DNA of 64,000 bases from Topomyia yanbarensis (lineage: Eukaryota > Arthropoda > Insecta > Diptera > Culicidae). The DNA is taken from the NCBI RefSeq assembly GCF_030247195.1, contig NC_080671.1, forward strand, positions 8,509,343-8,573,342. The letters are read 5' to 3'. A program made the translations under genes and the position numbers. Shown here piece by piece: positions 12,501 to 24,500 of the stretch; position 1 is the first letter of the stretch; the number at the start of each line of letters is the position of its first letter. The notes beneath the pieces are model-generated. The model was given only the letters and a program-made list of their open reading frames with translations. It was not told the origin of the DNA and ran no database searches.

Positions 12501-15500
12501 TATATCTATTCTGCTTTAAGGTATAAAAAAGCCAGCTTCAAATGGGTTTTTACAATTTGATCGGCAAAATTTAATTTCTGCATGCATTTTAGATACATAA
12601 AATTTTATTTGACTGTCTAAAGAGATTTAAATTCTTGCACAGTATAGTGGGTGTGTAGACTTACCAGTCATAGAGAGTATAACTGTACTGGAAACAGTGA
12701 TCGATGTAAGGATATGCGATGATTTTTGCTGATACGGTCGGGCATCTATCATCGACATAACTTTTTATAGTCCGTCGGAGATGGCAAACATGAGTTGGAA
12801 AGTTTGTGAAAACTAAAAGCATATTGACCACCAGTCAATGAAGTTATGCTTTGTGTAAGCACTACGCACAGGAAGAGACTCCTCTCACTTAAACGTCGAG
12901 AAATTAGCTAAAGCATGTAACACCACAACACAAACGAAAAGCTCATTAATTTACTTTATTTTTTTAGTAGTTGAAAAATTAATTGACTTACACCAGAAAA
13001 TCGAATAACAGACCAATGATTTACCGGATAATGCGACCTGTAATGCATTAAATACACCTTAAGTTTGTTTGAGAATTCATGCACAAATAGCTATACAAAA
13101 CTGAAATATATCATGAACCCGTTAACAATATATTATATAAATGAAAAGCAACTGAAAAGACAAATCACACCTTGGAATTTTACAAATTGAATAGAGACAA
13201 ATTGATACATTTACATTTAACATATTTTATTTTAGATTCGATTACCCGGGGTAAGATTTTAATGTAGAATACATTTAAGGTTTCAATATAGGGGTCCCGT
13301 TTCAAAATATCGGCTGCGGCGCCGCGTCAGATTTTGAACGTTAATAACTTTTATCATACTAAACAGAATGATTTGATTTTTAGGCCAATTTGTTGCAAAT
13401 ATGTTCCTCTATGCTGTATTAAAATTTGAAGTATGTATAACATGCACTAATAACAAAAAAATGTGTTTTGAAAAATCTTTCGAAAACGACTCGGGAAAGT
13501 GAAATTTTTCAGCCCATCCCGCACAGAGCCGTCAAAATGGTGGACCAACCGAGCAATAAAATAATGAAAAGTTTATATATAGGTCCACTACATGTTTGTT
13601 TTATGATTATTCGCATTGGGTTGCTTGACGAGAGCAGTTGGTGGGGGAAAGACGGCATATTCCTTTGGTTAGGCCATTAGAAGCCGGACGGAAAGGAAAG
13701 GCTCATGCACGGCACGAGAACGAGCGAGAAAGCGATAGTAGTGCATATTAGCGCGATTATATAAATATCTGTCGGTCGGTTTTTCTCATCATTCGTATTC
13801 GTTCAAGCACTAGCAAGCAGCCAGTCCACCGAAGAAAAGCAGTCGGCGATGACGACGGCGGAAAAAGTGCCCCAGCTACTGGTGACTCATCGCAACCCGA
13901 TCAGGAACTGTCGCCCTGCAAGAATTTCGCCCCAACTAAAGGGCAACAGAGTAGGCTATCGTTCCAGCGTCTGGGTCGTGAGATTGTGCAGGACTGCAAA
14001 GTCGAGCTACGCTTACAAAGCTCAGTCGTAATGATGCCCCGAGAAGCCAACGATGCCTACTTGGTCGGTTTGTTCGAGAATGCAAAATAGTGCTTTCTAG
14101 CTCACCGTGTCCGCGGGGAGTGCGTCTGAATTATGCTCCCGCAATAAAACAATAAACGGTTCTTTACAGGACCAATTAATTGTGTTGTAATAAGAGTTAA
14201 ACTGAAATTTACATTTTATGGTGCATAACAAATAATTTTCAGAAAGCTATATAAGAAATATGATGTGTGGAAAGAAAGAAAGAGAATTTAAATTATCCTC
14301 TCTCGCTCGTTTTCGTGCACTGCTTTTCCATTCCTTTCTGCTGCTACTACCATCATAACTAAAACGAATGTGCGTGTTCCCCCACAATCTCTTGGCCAGT
14401 GTTGCCACAATTGCATGTCGCTATTACAATTTGAATTATTTTATTGATCCTCTCTAGTATTGATAAAATATAGAACGTGCAAAGTACACTAGTCGCATGC
14501 TTTTATTCGAACTTTTTGGCAGCCTCAGTTGATTAACTGCATAAATCGATTTGTTTGTGCAGCTCCTTGCTAGTAGCAAACTAAATAGCCTTTATCAGCG
14601 CTAACAAATAAGACAAAAGAATTTAAATTTGTGAAAATCTTCTCCTTCCTTCTTTTCAAATCTGCAACATTCTTTGAAAATATTGTTGGAATGTTGTTAT
14701 TGAAAAACTGAACATGCAAGTTTGCTAGCACTGGCCACTGATTGAAGGCGATGGAAAGACAGAATATTCGTTTTGGTTATGCTAGTATTGGTAGCCGAAC
14801 GGAAAGGAAAGGCACAGGAATGGCACGAAAACGAGCGAGAGAGCGATAGTAGTGCTTTCTCGTGTGTTCATATATGAATATTGGTCGGTCGGTTTTTCTC
14901 ATCATTCGTATTCGTTCAAGCACTAGCAAGCAGCCAGTCCACCGAAGGAAAGAAGTTGGCGATGACGACGGTCGGAAAAAGTGCCCCAGCTACTGGTGAC
15001 TCATCGCAACCCGATCAGGAACTGTCGCCCTGCAAGAATTTCGCCCCAACTAAAGGGCAACAGAGAAACTAATCTGTGTTCTAATAAGAGTTAAAGTGGC
15101 TCACCGTGTCCGCGGGGAGTGCGTCTGAATTATGCTCCCGCAATAAAACAATAAACGGTTCTTTACAGGACCAATTAATTGTGTTCTAATAAGAGTTAAA
15201 CTGAAATTTACATTTTATGGTGTATAACAAATAATTTTCAGAAAGCTATATAAGAAATACGATATGTGGAAAGAAAGAAAGAGAATTTAAATTATCCTCT
15301 CTCGCTCGTTTTCGTGCACTGCTTTTCCATACCTTTCTGCTGCTACTACCATCATAACTAAAACGAATGTGCGTGTTCCCCCACAATCTCTTGGCCAGTG
15401 TTGCCACAATTGGATGTCGCTATTACAATTTGAATTATTTTATTGATCCTCTCTAGTATTGATAAAATATAGAACGTGCAAAGTACACTAGTCGCATGCT

Positions 15501-18500
15501 TTTATTCGAACTTTTTGGCAGCCTCCGTTGATTAACTGCATAAATCGATTTGTTTGTGCAGCTCCTTGCTAGTAGCAAACTAAATAGCCTTTATCAGCGC
15601 TAACAAATAAGACAAAAGAATTTAAATTTGTGAAAATCTTCTCCTTCCTTCTTTTCAAATCTGCAACATTCTTTGAAAATATTGTTGGAATGTTGTTATT
15701 GAAAAACATGCAAGTTTGCTAGCACTGGCCACTGATTGAAGGCGATGGAAAGACAGAATATTCGTTTTGGTTATGCTAGTATTGGTAGCCGAACGGAAAG
15801 GAAAGGCACAGGAATGGCACGAAAACGAGCGAGAGAGCGATAGTAGTGCTTTCTCGTGTGTTCATATATGAATATTGGTCGGTCGGTTTTTCTCATCATT
15901 CGTATTCGTTCAAGCACTAGCAAGCAGCCAGTCCACCGGAGGAAAGCAGTTGGCGATGATTACGGTCCGCAAAAGTGCCCCAGCTACTGGTGGCCCATCG
16001 CAACCAACTACCGATCAGGAACTATCGCCATCAAGAGGGTGACGTGACGTCATATTTTCGTAGCCAACATAAGAACTTTGCTTGTAACAAAACGAACGAA
16101 ATTAATTTTAAATACGAACGAGGAGCACTTTAGTTTACATCAAATCAGTTAAAGTGTTCATTGTTTTCTTTTGTTTACTGCTACTATTGTTTGTTGATGA
16201 CATTTTAAGCGATTTTGACGTTGTCAAACTGACCCCCATCGATCAGTGGAAAAGAGATGTTGCCTATTGTCAAACTCTGTATGTAGAGATAGGGATGCCA
16301 GTTACCTGATCGCCATGCTAGTATTTCGCCCCAACTAAAGGGCAACGGAGCAACTAATCCGCTGGCTAACATTCCAGCGTCTGGTTCGTAAGGTTGTGTA
16401 TTACTTCAAAGTCGAGCTACGCTTACAAAACTCAGCCGTAATGAAGCCAGTGATGCCTACTTGGTCGGTTTGTGGGAGTGGGCGTAAATTACAATAAAAG
16501 CAACGGTTCTTTTCAGGACCAATCAATTGTGTTCTAGCGAGAGTTAAACTGAAACTTTCATTTTAAGGTGTTTAGCAAATTTTCAACAAGCAACATAATA
16601 CGTTGTGTGGAAAGAAGTAGCTTGCACATGGAAAAAAAAATTAAATTATCCTCTCGCTCGTTTCGTGCACTGCTTTTCCATTCCTTTCTACTGTTATTAT
16701 CAGTATTACCAAAACGAATGTGTTGTTGCATGTGTTTAAGAGAAACGTTGAAGTCGCATGCTTCTATTCAAGCTTTTTGGCAGCCCCCGTGAACTAACTG
16801 CATATGATTTTTTTGTGCAGCTCCGTGCTAGTAGCAAACAAAATGGCTCTACTAGTGTCTGATTCGTGAGATTGTGCAGGATTTCAAAGTCGAGCTAAGT
16901 TTATATAGTTCAGCCGTAATGGTACCCGAAGAAGCCAGTCTTGTCGTTTTGTTCGAGGCTACAAAACAGTTCGCCAGGCACGTAACTATCATGCCAAAAA
17001 TATCCAACGATCCAGTGCATCACCATCAACACCAACGCCGATACCAAAGGTTCTTTTCAGAACCACCATTATTACCATAGAGAATTATTTGAAAATTTCC
17101 CATTCAAACGTGATTCTGTTGAATATTATTAGATTTAAATTAACGTCTCGAATTGAAATCACGACGCTCTGGTTATGTGACAGACATTACCCACCCATCT
17201 TTTTTTATTGTGACCACGACTAACGGTTTAATATAGACACCCCATTTCAATATTTCTGAAGGAACAGAAGGTCGAGTTTGGAAAGTTTGTAACTTTCATT
17301 GTACTTAACCAAATTACACAATGTTCGCACTAATGATTCAGAAATATGATCAGGAATCTTCTGTTAGATTTGTAAGTATGTATAATTTACATGAATAAAG
17401 AAAAATTGATTTTCAGGAATCAATTATTATCTGTTCTTCCATTGGCCAGTACTACGCGACTTCCTCATGCTAACAATTAATTTCATCGTTAGCCATCTCC
17501 CTCATCAAGGCCAACAACGCCAACAAAACTGGTACCTTTTCAGGACCACCATCATTTTTGTAAAGAATTATTTGAAATATTCCTCGCCCAAATCACCTTT
17601 TGTCCGAAAATTCCAATGAGTATCAACATATTTGAAGAACGTGTTCCTTATGTATTCTACATCTCTCCGGTTATGTCGCAGACATTACCCACCCATCTTT
17701 TTAAAATCCCCGGATATTCGAATCTGATCTGTTTATTATTTGGAATAAATTTCTCTTTTTCCACAGCAAAACAAAAAAAATTATGTGTGCATACTTTGCA
17801 TCTATAAGATGTTAACAACGTTCTTAAGAAATGATACTTGAATTTGGCTTGGTTCGTCAATAAACCATCGGTATAATTTGTGTTGGGTTTGTGTAAGTCA
17901 TAGAAATTTAAACGCGTATGTAAATGATATGTTCCCACGCGAGTTGATTTTATTCGTTTGCTTATTATCATATGATGAGTTGTTTCTTTTTACTTTTACT
18001 GTAAATTTTGACAAATGAACAGTACATTTGATTGAATTTATTAGAATGACAAAATAGGATGATTTGTATTGAACAAAAACCAAGATCTAAAAATTGCAAT
18101 ACAAACTAGTTGGACCCACTACCATTTGCCCGAAAGGTAGACTGAAAATATTGGTCTTAAAGTTTTTGTTTAATTCATACACGGCACTCATGAAGTCATT
18201 TGATGGTAGCTGAAGCTGCAACTTTAGAAATTTTACCTATGCGGAAACTAAAGAGAATTTCCACAGATTTTAAATATTGATCTTTCTACCTAGAGTTAAA
18301 AACTAAAATGTTTTCTCAATCAGTAACATATTCACTTTCCAGACTGATTTCTGGAAACATAATTTCTTTTTGAAGTTATGACTAAAGCTGAATACTTTAC
18401 AGGATACTTAACGACCTTGACTTATACTACTTTTCAGAAATCATATTTTTATTAATTTTATAATGACGGGACATTATTTTGAGCATTTCGAGACAAATGA

Positions 18501-21500
18501 AAAATACAACCGTCAAACTGGGAACTTGCAACACTTCTGTTAATGTAAATTTAGCAACGGTAATAATAATTTTAACAATTTGGAGTCAAAAGTCTTAAAA
18601 TTATGCAAAACATATGAAAGGTGTTGACCGAATAAAAATATTTAAAATCAAAATTTTTTCTATCACGCATTCCTATTTGCTTTTCAATTCAATTTAGGCG
18701 CATATGTATTTCCATACCTGAATAAAATTTTCAAACTGAGCTATTTAGTACTAAGTAGCGGAAAACTGACACTTTAGTCTTTCAATGATACTTTTAGTAA
18801 TACAAATGTGGAGGTTACAATCCAATCGCTATTAATCGTTAAATAGTTAGTCTCAATATTAATTTTTTTTAGTTTTTAGAAAAGAATTTTCTCTTATTTT
18901 TAAAGAATACAAATGACCGGACGATATTTAAATTTCGAAGTGCAGAAGAATCTTTTTAATTTTGATACTGAATAAAGGTCAGTTATGGTCTTCAAACGTA
19001 ATACTCGGACTGAGGTTGTTTGATGTAAGAGTTGGCTAAGATGTACAATTCGACTTCAGTACCAACGCCAATTTAAATCCATTCATTCATCTATTTATAA
19101 TTCCTACATGCATACCTACTTAATCCTTCCTTACTGTATAATGCATTACAGATTCTTCATAAAGTACCAAGCTCGTTCATGCATATGAACGCACAAATTG
19201 CTTTGAGCCACTTACCAAGCGACAGCAATAGCGCGGCGATAATCGCTACCGAAATATAAGCTGCCGTGTTTTACGAATTTAAAAACACTCGGTACGGTGC
19301 CTGCCGATATCAGAAACACCTCGGTTGCGGTGCCTGCCGATGTGAGATGCACCTCGGTTACGGTGCCTACCGAAGTCAGAAACACTCGGGTCGGTGCTTT
19401 GCCGAAGCAACGAGCACGGTGGTTAAATATCATGCGCTGGCACCGACACCGGTGCCTTGGTATCGGCGACCGGTGTCTGCTGTTGAGCACCGGTACGGCG
19501 TGCCAACTTCAATCCTCTTGGTGGCGTGTTTATTGGCAGAAGTGCCCACCGTGCAGCACCGTTCGGTGCTTTTGCCATGCCTGCCACATATATCTCAACA
19601 CTCAACATTTCCCATACACACCTAAACACACACACACGCACACACACAAATACACAAATGCTTGACAGGTGACTGGGTCAAGTGCATTACCTCGTAGGAT
19701 CTATCATAACAAATTGTCACAATTTGCCGTACAACCCTCCTCCCCCTTAAAAGCGTTACGTAATGTACGAATGGTCCCTATTTACCATTAATTTACCATA
19801 GTTCTACCATAGTTTACCATCTAAAAGAAAAAAATAAGAAGATAGTTACTTTGCGAGTTAACGAAGTCGCAAAAATAGATATTGAATACACTCAGGTTTT
19901 TTACGCGTTTTTTTGCGCGGTATTTTTGCGCGGATTTTGAAATTTACGCTGTTTTCGTTTACGCTGATTTTAAAATTTATACGGTATTCATTTACGCGGA
20001 TTTTGAAATTTACGCGGTTTTCATTTACGCGGCCTGTATCCCCCGCGTAAAAAAAACCTGAGTTTATTGATTCAATTACTATCTTGGGAACCATTCCCTC
20101 CCCAAGGTTTAGAGGTTTGACGGTATTGCAAACGTCATCAAGCATCAATTGCTTTAAGATGGGTATTGCATTACGCCTCGATAGTGGTGCATCGAGGAGA
20201 CCGAGAGGGCTTATGCGCCTTTTTTATGTTATATGTTGCTTCATACTCTGCACCTGCGCATACCAACGCTAAACTACTGGTCTATGCGCGGTGTCGTGGC
20301 CGACTGATCGACGTAGATTGACTTTTGCTGTGTGCCGTGTTTGCAAATATTGTTCTATTGGTGGTATTCGTAAACGGGGCTCACGGAGGGAGTCATTGTG
20401 TATCCATTTATCGGTCGACTTCGTCATCGTGCATATACCAATTAAATTAATTTAATAAAGTAGAATAAGTAGAAAACTATTAGCTGTAACTTTGTGATAA
20501 TCGTAGTTTGTCGTACTAGTGTACAACTGTTATGTGCTAGTCGTATGTTTATCTACGTATGTATTCGTCTGAGTATTTGTGACAGTTGGGTCAGGGAATG
20601 GATGCAGAACGGACGTATGTGATAGACTAGTGGCTAATACTTCTGGTGATCAATCTGAGCATTTGGTTCTATTCATTCGGAAAAATAGGGTTGGATAAAT
20701 TAGGGTAAAATAAATTTACCCACGCGCACGAGTCATCCATTCCCGGCCAGCATAGCATGATGAAAGTCTAACAGCATGCAATTGTCGTTAATGATAAATA
20801 TACAACATTAGCTGCATTTAGACGAGTTTGACTGCATGTTACATATGTTTTTCTATTCTACTTCATTAGTCTGTTTCTTTTGTACATCTATTAGTCTGAT
20901 TTTCCATTATTTATGTGTACCAAAATAGTATTGTTCAATTTATACACTTCTAGTCAAGCTCTTTGCATCTTTTTTTTTCTTTATTCGGCATGTTATGATT
21001 CCTTTTATTAGTATATCTATACTATACGCTATCTATTCTCATATAGGTACAAAAGCTCGTGGCCTTCGCGATAACACAAACCTGGCCACAAACGCGACCA
21101 TGCAATTGCAATAATCCACATATACTTACGCTCGCGATTTCGCCTACATGAAAACACCCCGGTAGTTAAGTAAACGTGGTAAACTTCTAAACGCGGTCTC
21201 AAACATTAACCCACCACTCGCGCGATCATGAAACGGTCACGTCCGAAAGTTTTACCAGTCTGGACTAATGCCTTCAGTTGAACCAAACAAAAAAGTGAAG
21301 CTCATATTCACTAAACAACACGTTCCATGGTTACATGACCTGGAACTCAAATGATATGGGGAAACGGACTACCATCTATACCATACACTAAAAATTAAGC
21401 TTCAGATTCACGGTCCGTGCGCGATCAAACAAAAATACACACTAGGTCATTATAAAATCGAAGTTATACACGCGAAGTCACATACACGTGATAAACACGT

Positions 21501-24500
21501 TAATATACAAATGCTTGAGCCTTCGCGATCATCCTCGGCATCTACACCCGCGATCTAGTAAACCTGATGGCATCCCAGTGATAAAGTGAATGTCTCAGCT
21601 CCTATAAATTTTCAAACGCGGTCTCAAGAGTGAACCTAAAAACTCCCGCACTCGCACGATCATGAATCGGTCACTTCCGGATGTTGCTATCCTTGATATC
21701 AGCAGACTAGGTCCATGCCATCAATTGGATCAATTAAAAAAAGAATGCTCTCATCCACTGGACACCACGTTACATAGCGACATGACCGAGGAATCTAGTG
21801 ATATGGGGTAACTTACTCCCTGTCAGAATGTGAATTGTACACCAAAAACTAACTATCAGAATGAAGGTCCGCGTGACCATCGAAGAACGCACGCGTATAT
21901 AGTAAATTCCACACGGTTACAAAATCCAGTCTTGTACATGCGAAGTCACATGAACGCGAGCTCACGTGACAAACACGTTAACGTACGAACGCTTAAGCCC
22001 TTCGCGATTAACAACGCACACCTACGGTCGCGATCGCGCATACTTAATAACACCCCGGTAATAAGGAGAAAATTTTAGCACTCACGAAGTTTCAAACGCT
22101 GTCCATTTTCGCGCGCTCATGAATCGGTCACGTCCGGAAACCATTACTCTCCATTAGTCCTAATAACTTAGCTCCATACATTCAGTAGGACCAATAAAAA
22201 AAACACATATCCACCAGACAATACGTTCCATGGCGACATCACCGGGCACTCTAGTGATATGGAAGATCTCACACTCTTTTAGCATCTTAGCAGTGCACCA
22301 AAAAATAAAGTATTAGACTCACGGTCCGCGCGCGATTATCCAAGAACATACGCGAATATGCGAAAGGCAAACGGTTATAAAATAGAATTTATACACGCGA
22401 AGTTACATACACGTTAGCACAAGCGACATACAAACGCACACGCGATCGAACACGTTAACTACAAATGCTCGAGCTCTTCGCGATGATACACGCGATCGCG
22501 AGTCCTTACGCCCGCACATACCTGAACCGTACAATGAATATCACATTCAGAATCACGGCCCGCTGCAGTTGGCCTAAAGCAGTGTTTTAGTGGGCGACAT
22601 TGCCTGTCTCGTCTGCAAATTGTAGTATGTGATTCTGACGGGGAGCCCTTCCGAGCACCTAGCTCTACAGCTCCAGTAGGACAACTCTCGAAAAAAAATT
22701 ACTATCTTGGGAACCATTCATGAATTACGTTACGCAAAAAATTCCCAAAATTGCCTTCCCCATCTCACTAATTGTCGCAAATTTCTTTGTTTTCCTACCC
22801 TAGCACGTAATAAAACCATTTTCTTCAGTTAAAACGTGTTAGGGGAACTGGGGGTAAGACGGACATGTTGCAGAAATGATGATCCCAACACAAAATATTA
22901 AAATTTACTGTTTCTAATGGATATTTTGAATAGATTGTGGTTCTTCTTAAGGTTGCACAGAGAATGCGTAAAATTCGCAAACGAAAAAAGCAGTTTTTTT
23001 CCACACCGTATGTCAGATCTTCATAAAAATCAATCAGCGTATGTAGAATGTTGTTACTGTACTGCTGATTGATTTTTGTAAAGATCTGACATACGGTGTG
23101 GAAAAAAACTGCTTTTTTCGTTTGCGAATTTTACGCATTCTCTGTGCAACCTTAATATATATGTTCAATTCGAGGTGAAAAATAACGTTTTGGGGTTCGA
23201 TTTAGTGTTAAAGCAAATGATGTATTTTCTGGTATAGTTTTTGACGTCATAAAGAGAGCTATATAATCAGTTCCAATGATCAGTCACAATCACTGATACA
23301 AAATGAGAAAATTATATACTAAACGCATAATTGGCATCATCAGTTCCTCGATTACACACAGCCGGAGTATGGGACCTGCACAAAGTCTACATTTTCTACG
23401 TTCTAGGAATGCCGTATTTAGCCTCGATCGCATTAACGTACATCCTGCAATCTACTGCATGTGAGACTTCAGCTAACTGGATGGTTCTCCACGTTTGACT
23501 GCTAGAATTTCGTTTCTACATGCAATACATTCATATAAGGATGAACCACCAGAATTAATCAAGACCGTCCGTCTTGCCCCACCAGTACACATATTTTTTA
23601 AACGTTTGTTCGCACATAAATAAACTTCCCGAGCAGAGTCTGATAGCAAATTGAGAAATTCAGAAAAATTATAGTAAGTAATATGAGTCATGTTTTGGTT
23701 AGAAAATTTTAGTTCCACATTTTACGTACTAACTTTTCATCGGAAAGAGATAGAGATTAGGTGTCTTCCACAAAGTTGTAGAACAAGCATTTCTAAATAA
23801 TTCTTCCGAACATCTCGATATCCTATCTCACTTCTATAAAAAGTTAGTATTAGCGCCCTCTATGCGGTCACAGGTGGAACTAAAATTTTCTAACCAAAAC
23901 ATAGCTCGTATTATGTACACTAAGGTTTTTTTTTACACGGTTTTTTTTTGCACGGTTTTTTTTACACGGCTTTTTTTACACGGTTTTCGCAATTAGCACG
24001 GTTTTTTTTTGCACGGTTTTCGCAATTCACACGGTTTTTCGCAAAAATATTCTAAGTCCTTTTAAAGGCAAAAGACTTAGACGATTTCTCAACAATTTTT
24101 TTTGCACGGGTTTCGCAAAAATGTTCTAAGTCCTTTTGGAGGCAAAAAACTTAGACGATTTTTGATCAATTTTTTTTTGCGCGGATTTCGCAATTAACAC
24201 GGTTTTAGAAAAAATCCTTATGAAGGCAAAAGACTTAGACGGTTTTTGACCAAGTTTTTTTTGCACGGATTTTGAAATTTACACGGTTTCTGCTTTTCCA
24301 TTTTGAATGCAAAGAATTTCGAAAATTTTTGGAAAAGTGGAAGTGATTGCTTTTGGAACAGCATTAACGAGTAGATGCCAAATGTTCATGTCTGAGGCCA
24401 TTTAGAAAACCAAGATGGCGACTTCCGGTTCAGTGGAATTCTCTGAAACCTCATCAATATGGCTATTTTTGGAACGGGATAGATGAGTGGACGTCAGATA

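Larger units (their letters stand above)
13262..17698 (+). mobile_element. histone H3-derived composite unit, copy 1
   Basis: This 4.4-kb segment is repeated almost exactly at 57463-61899. It holds four decayed histone H3 pieces, five histone-type 3' stem-loops, TATA-bearing promoter remnants and an internal MITE. The middle is a tandem duplication: 14176-15070 and 15175-16030 are near-identical, about 1 kb apart. The end motif (CAGACATTACCCACCCATC) also occurs internally at about 17181-17199, followed at 17229 by a divergent copy of the start (AATATAG...CCC.TTTCAA). This suggests head-to-tail concatenation. Both sides are bordered by TTTTA (13257-13261 and 17699-17703). I see no terminal inverted repeats or transposase. 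Confidence 0.85.

Noticed and set aside
13262..17698. Functional histone H3 gene
   Set aside because: Every H3 piece is missing large parts of the protein and has frameshifts or stops; none has both tail and complete fold.
13262..17698. Helitron carrying histone genes
   Set aside because: No TC...CTRR ends or terminal hairpin were seen, and the borders show a TTTTA duplication, which Helitrons do not make.
13258..17704. PiggyBac-type TTAA target for H3 unit copy 1
   Set aside because: TTAA can be read on both sides of copy 1, but copy 2 has TTTA followed by gypsy coding sequence on the right, so TTTTA explains both copies better.
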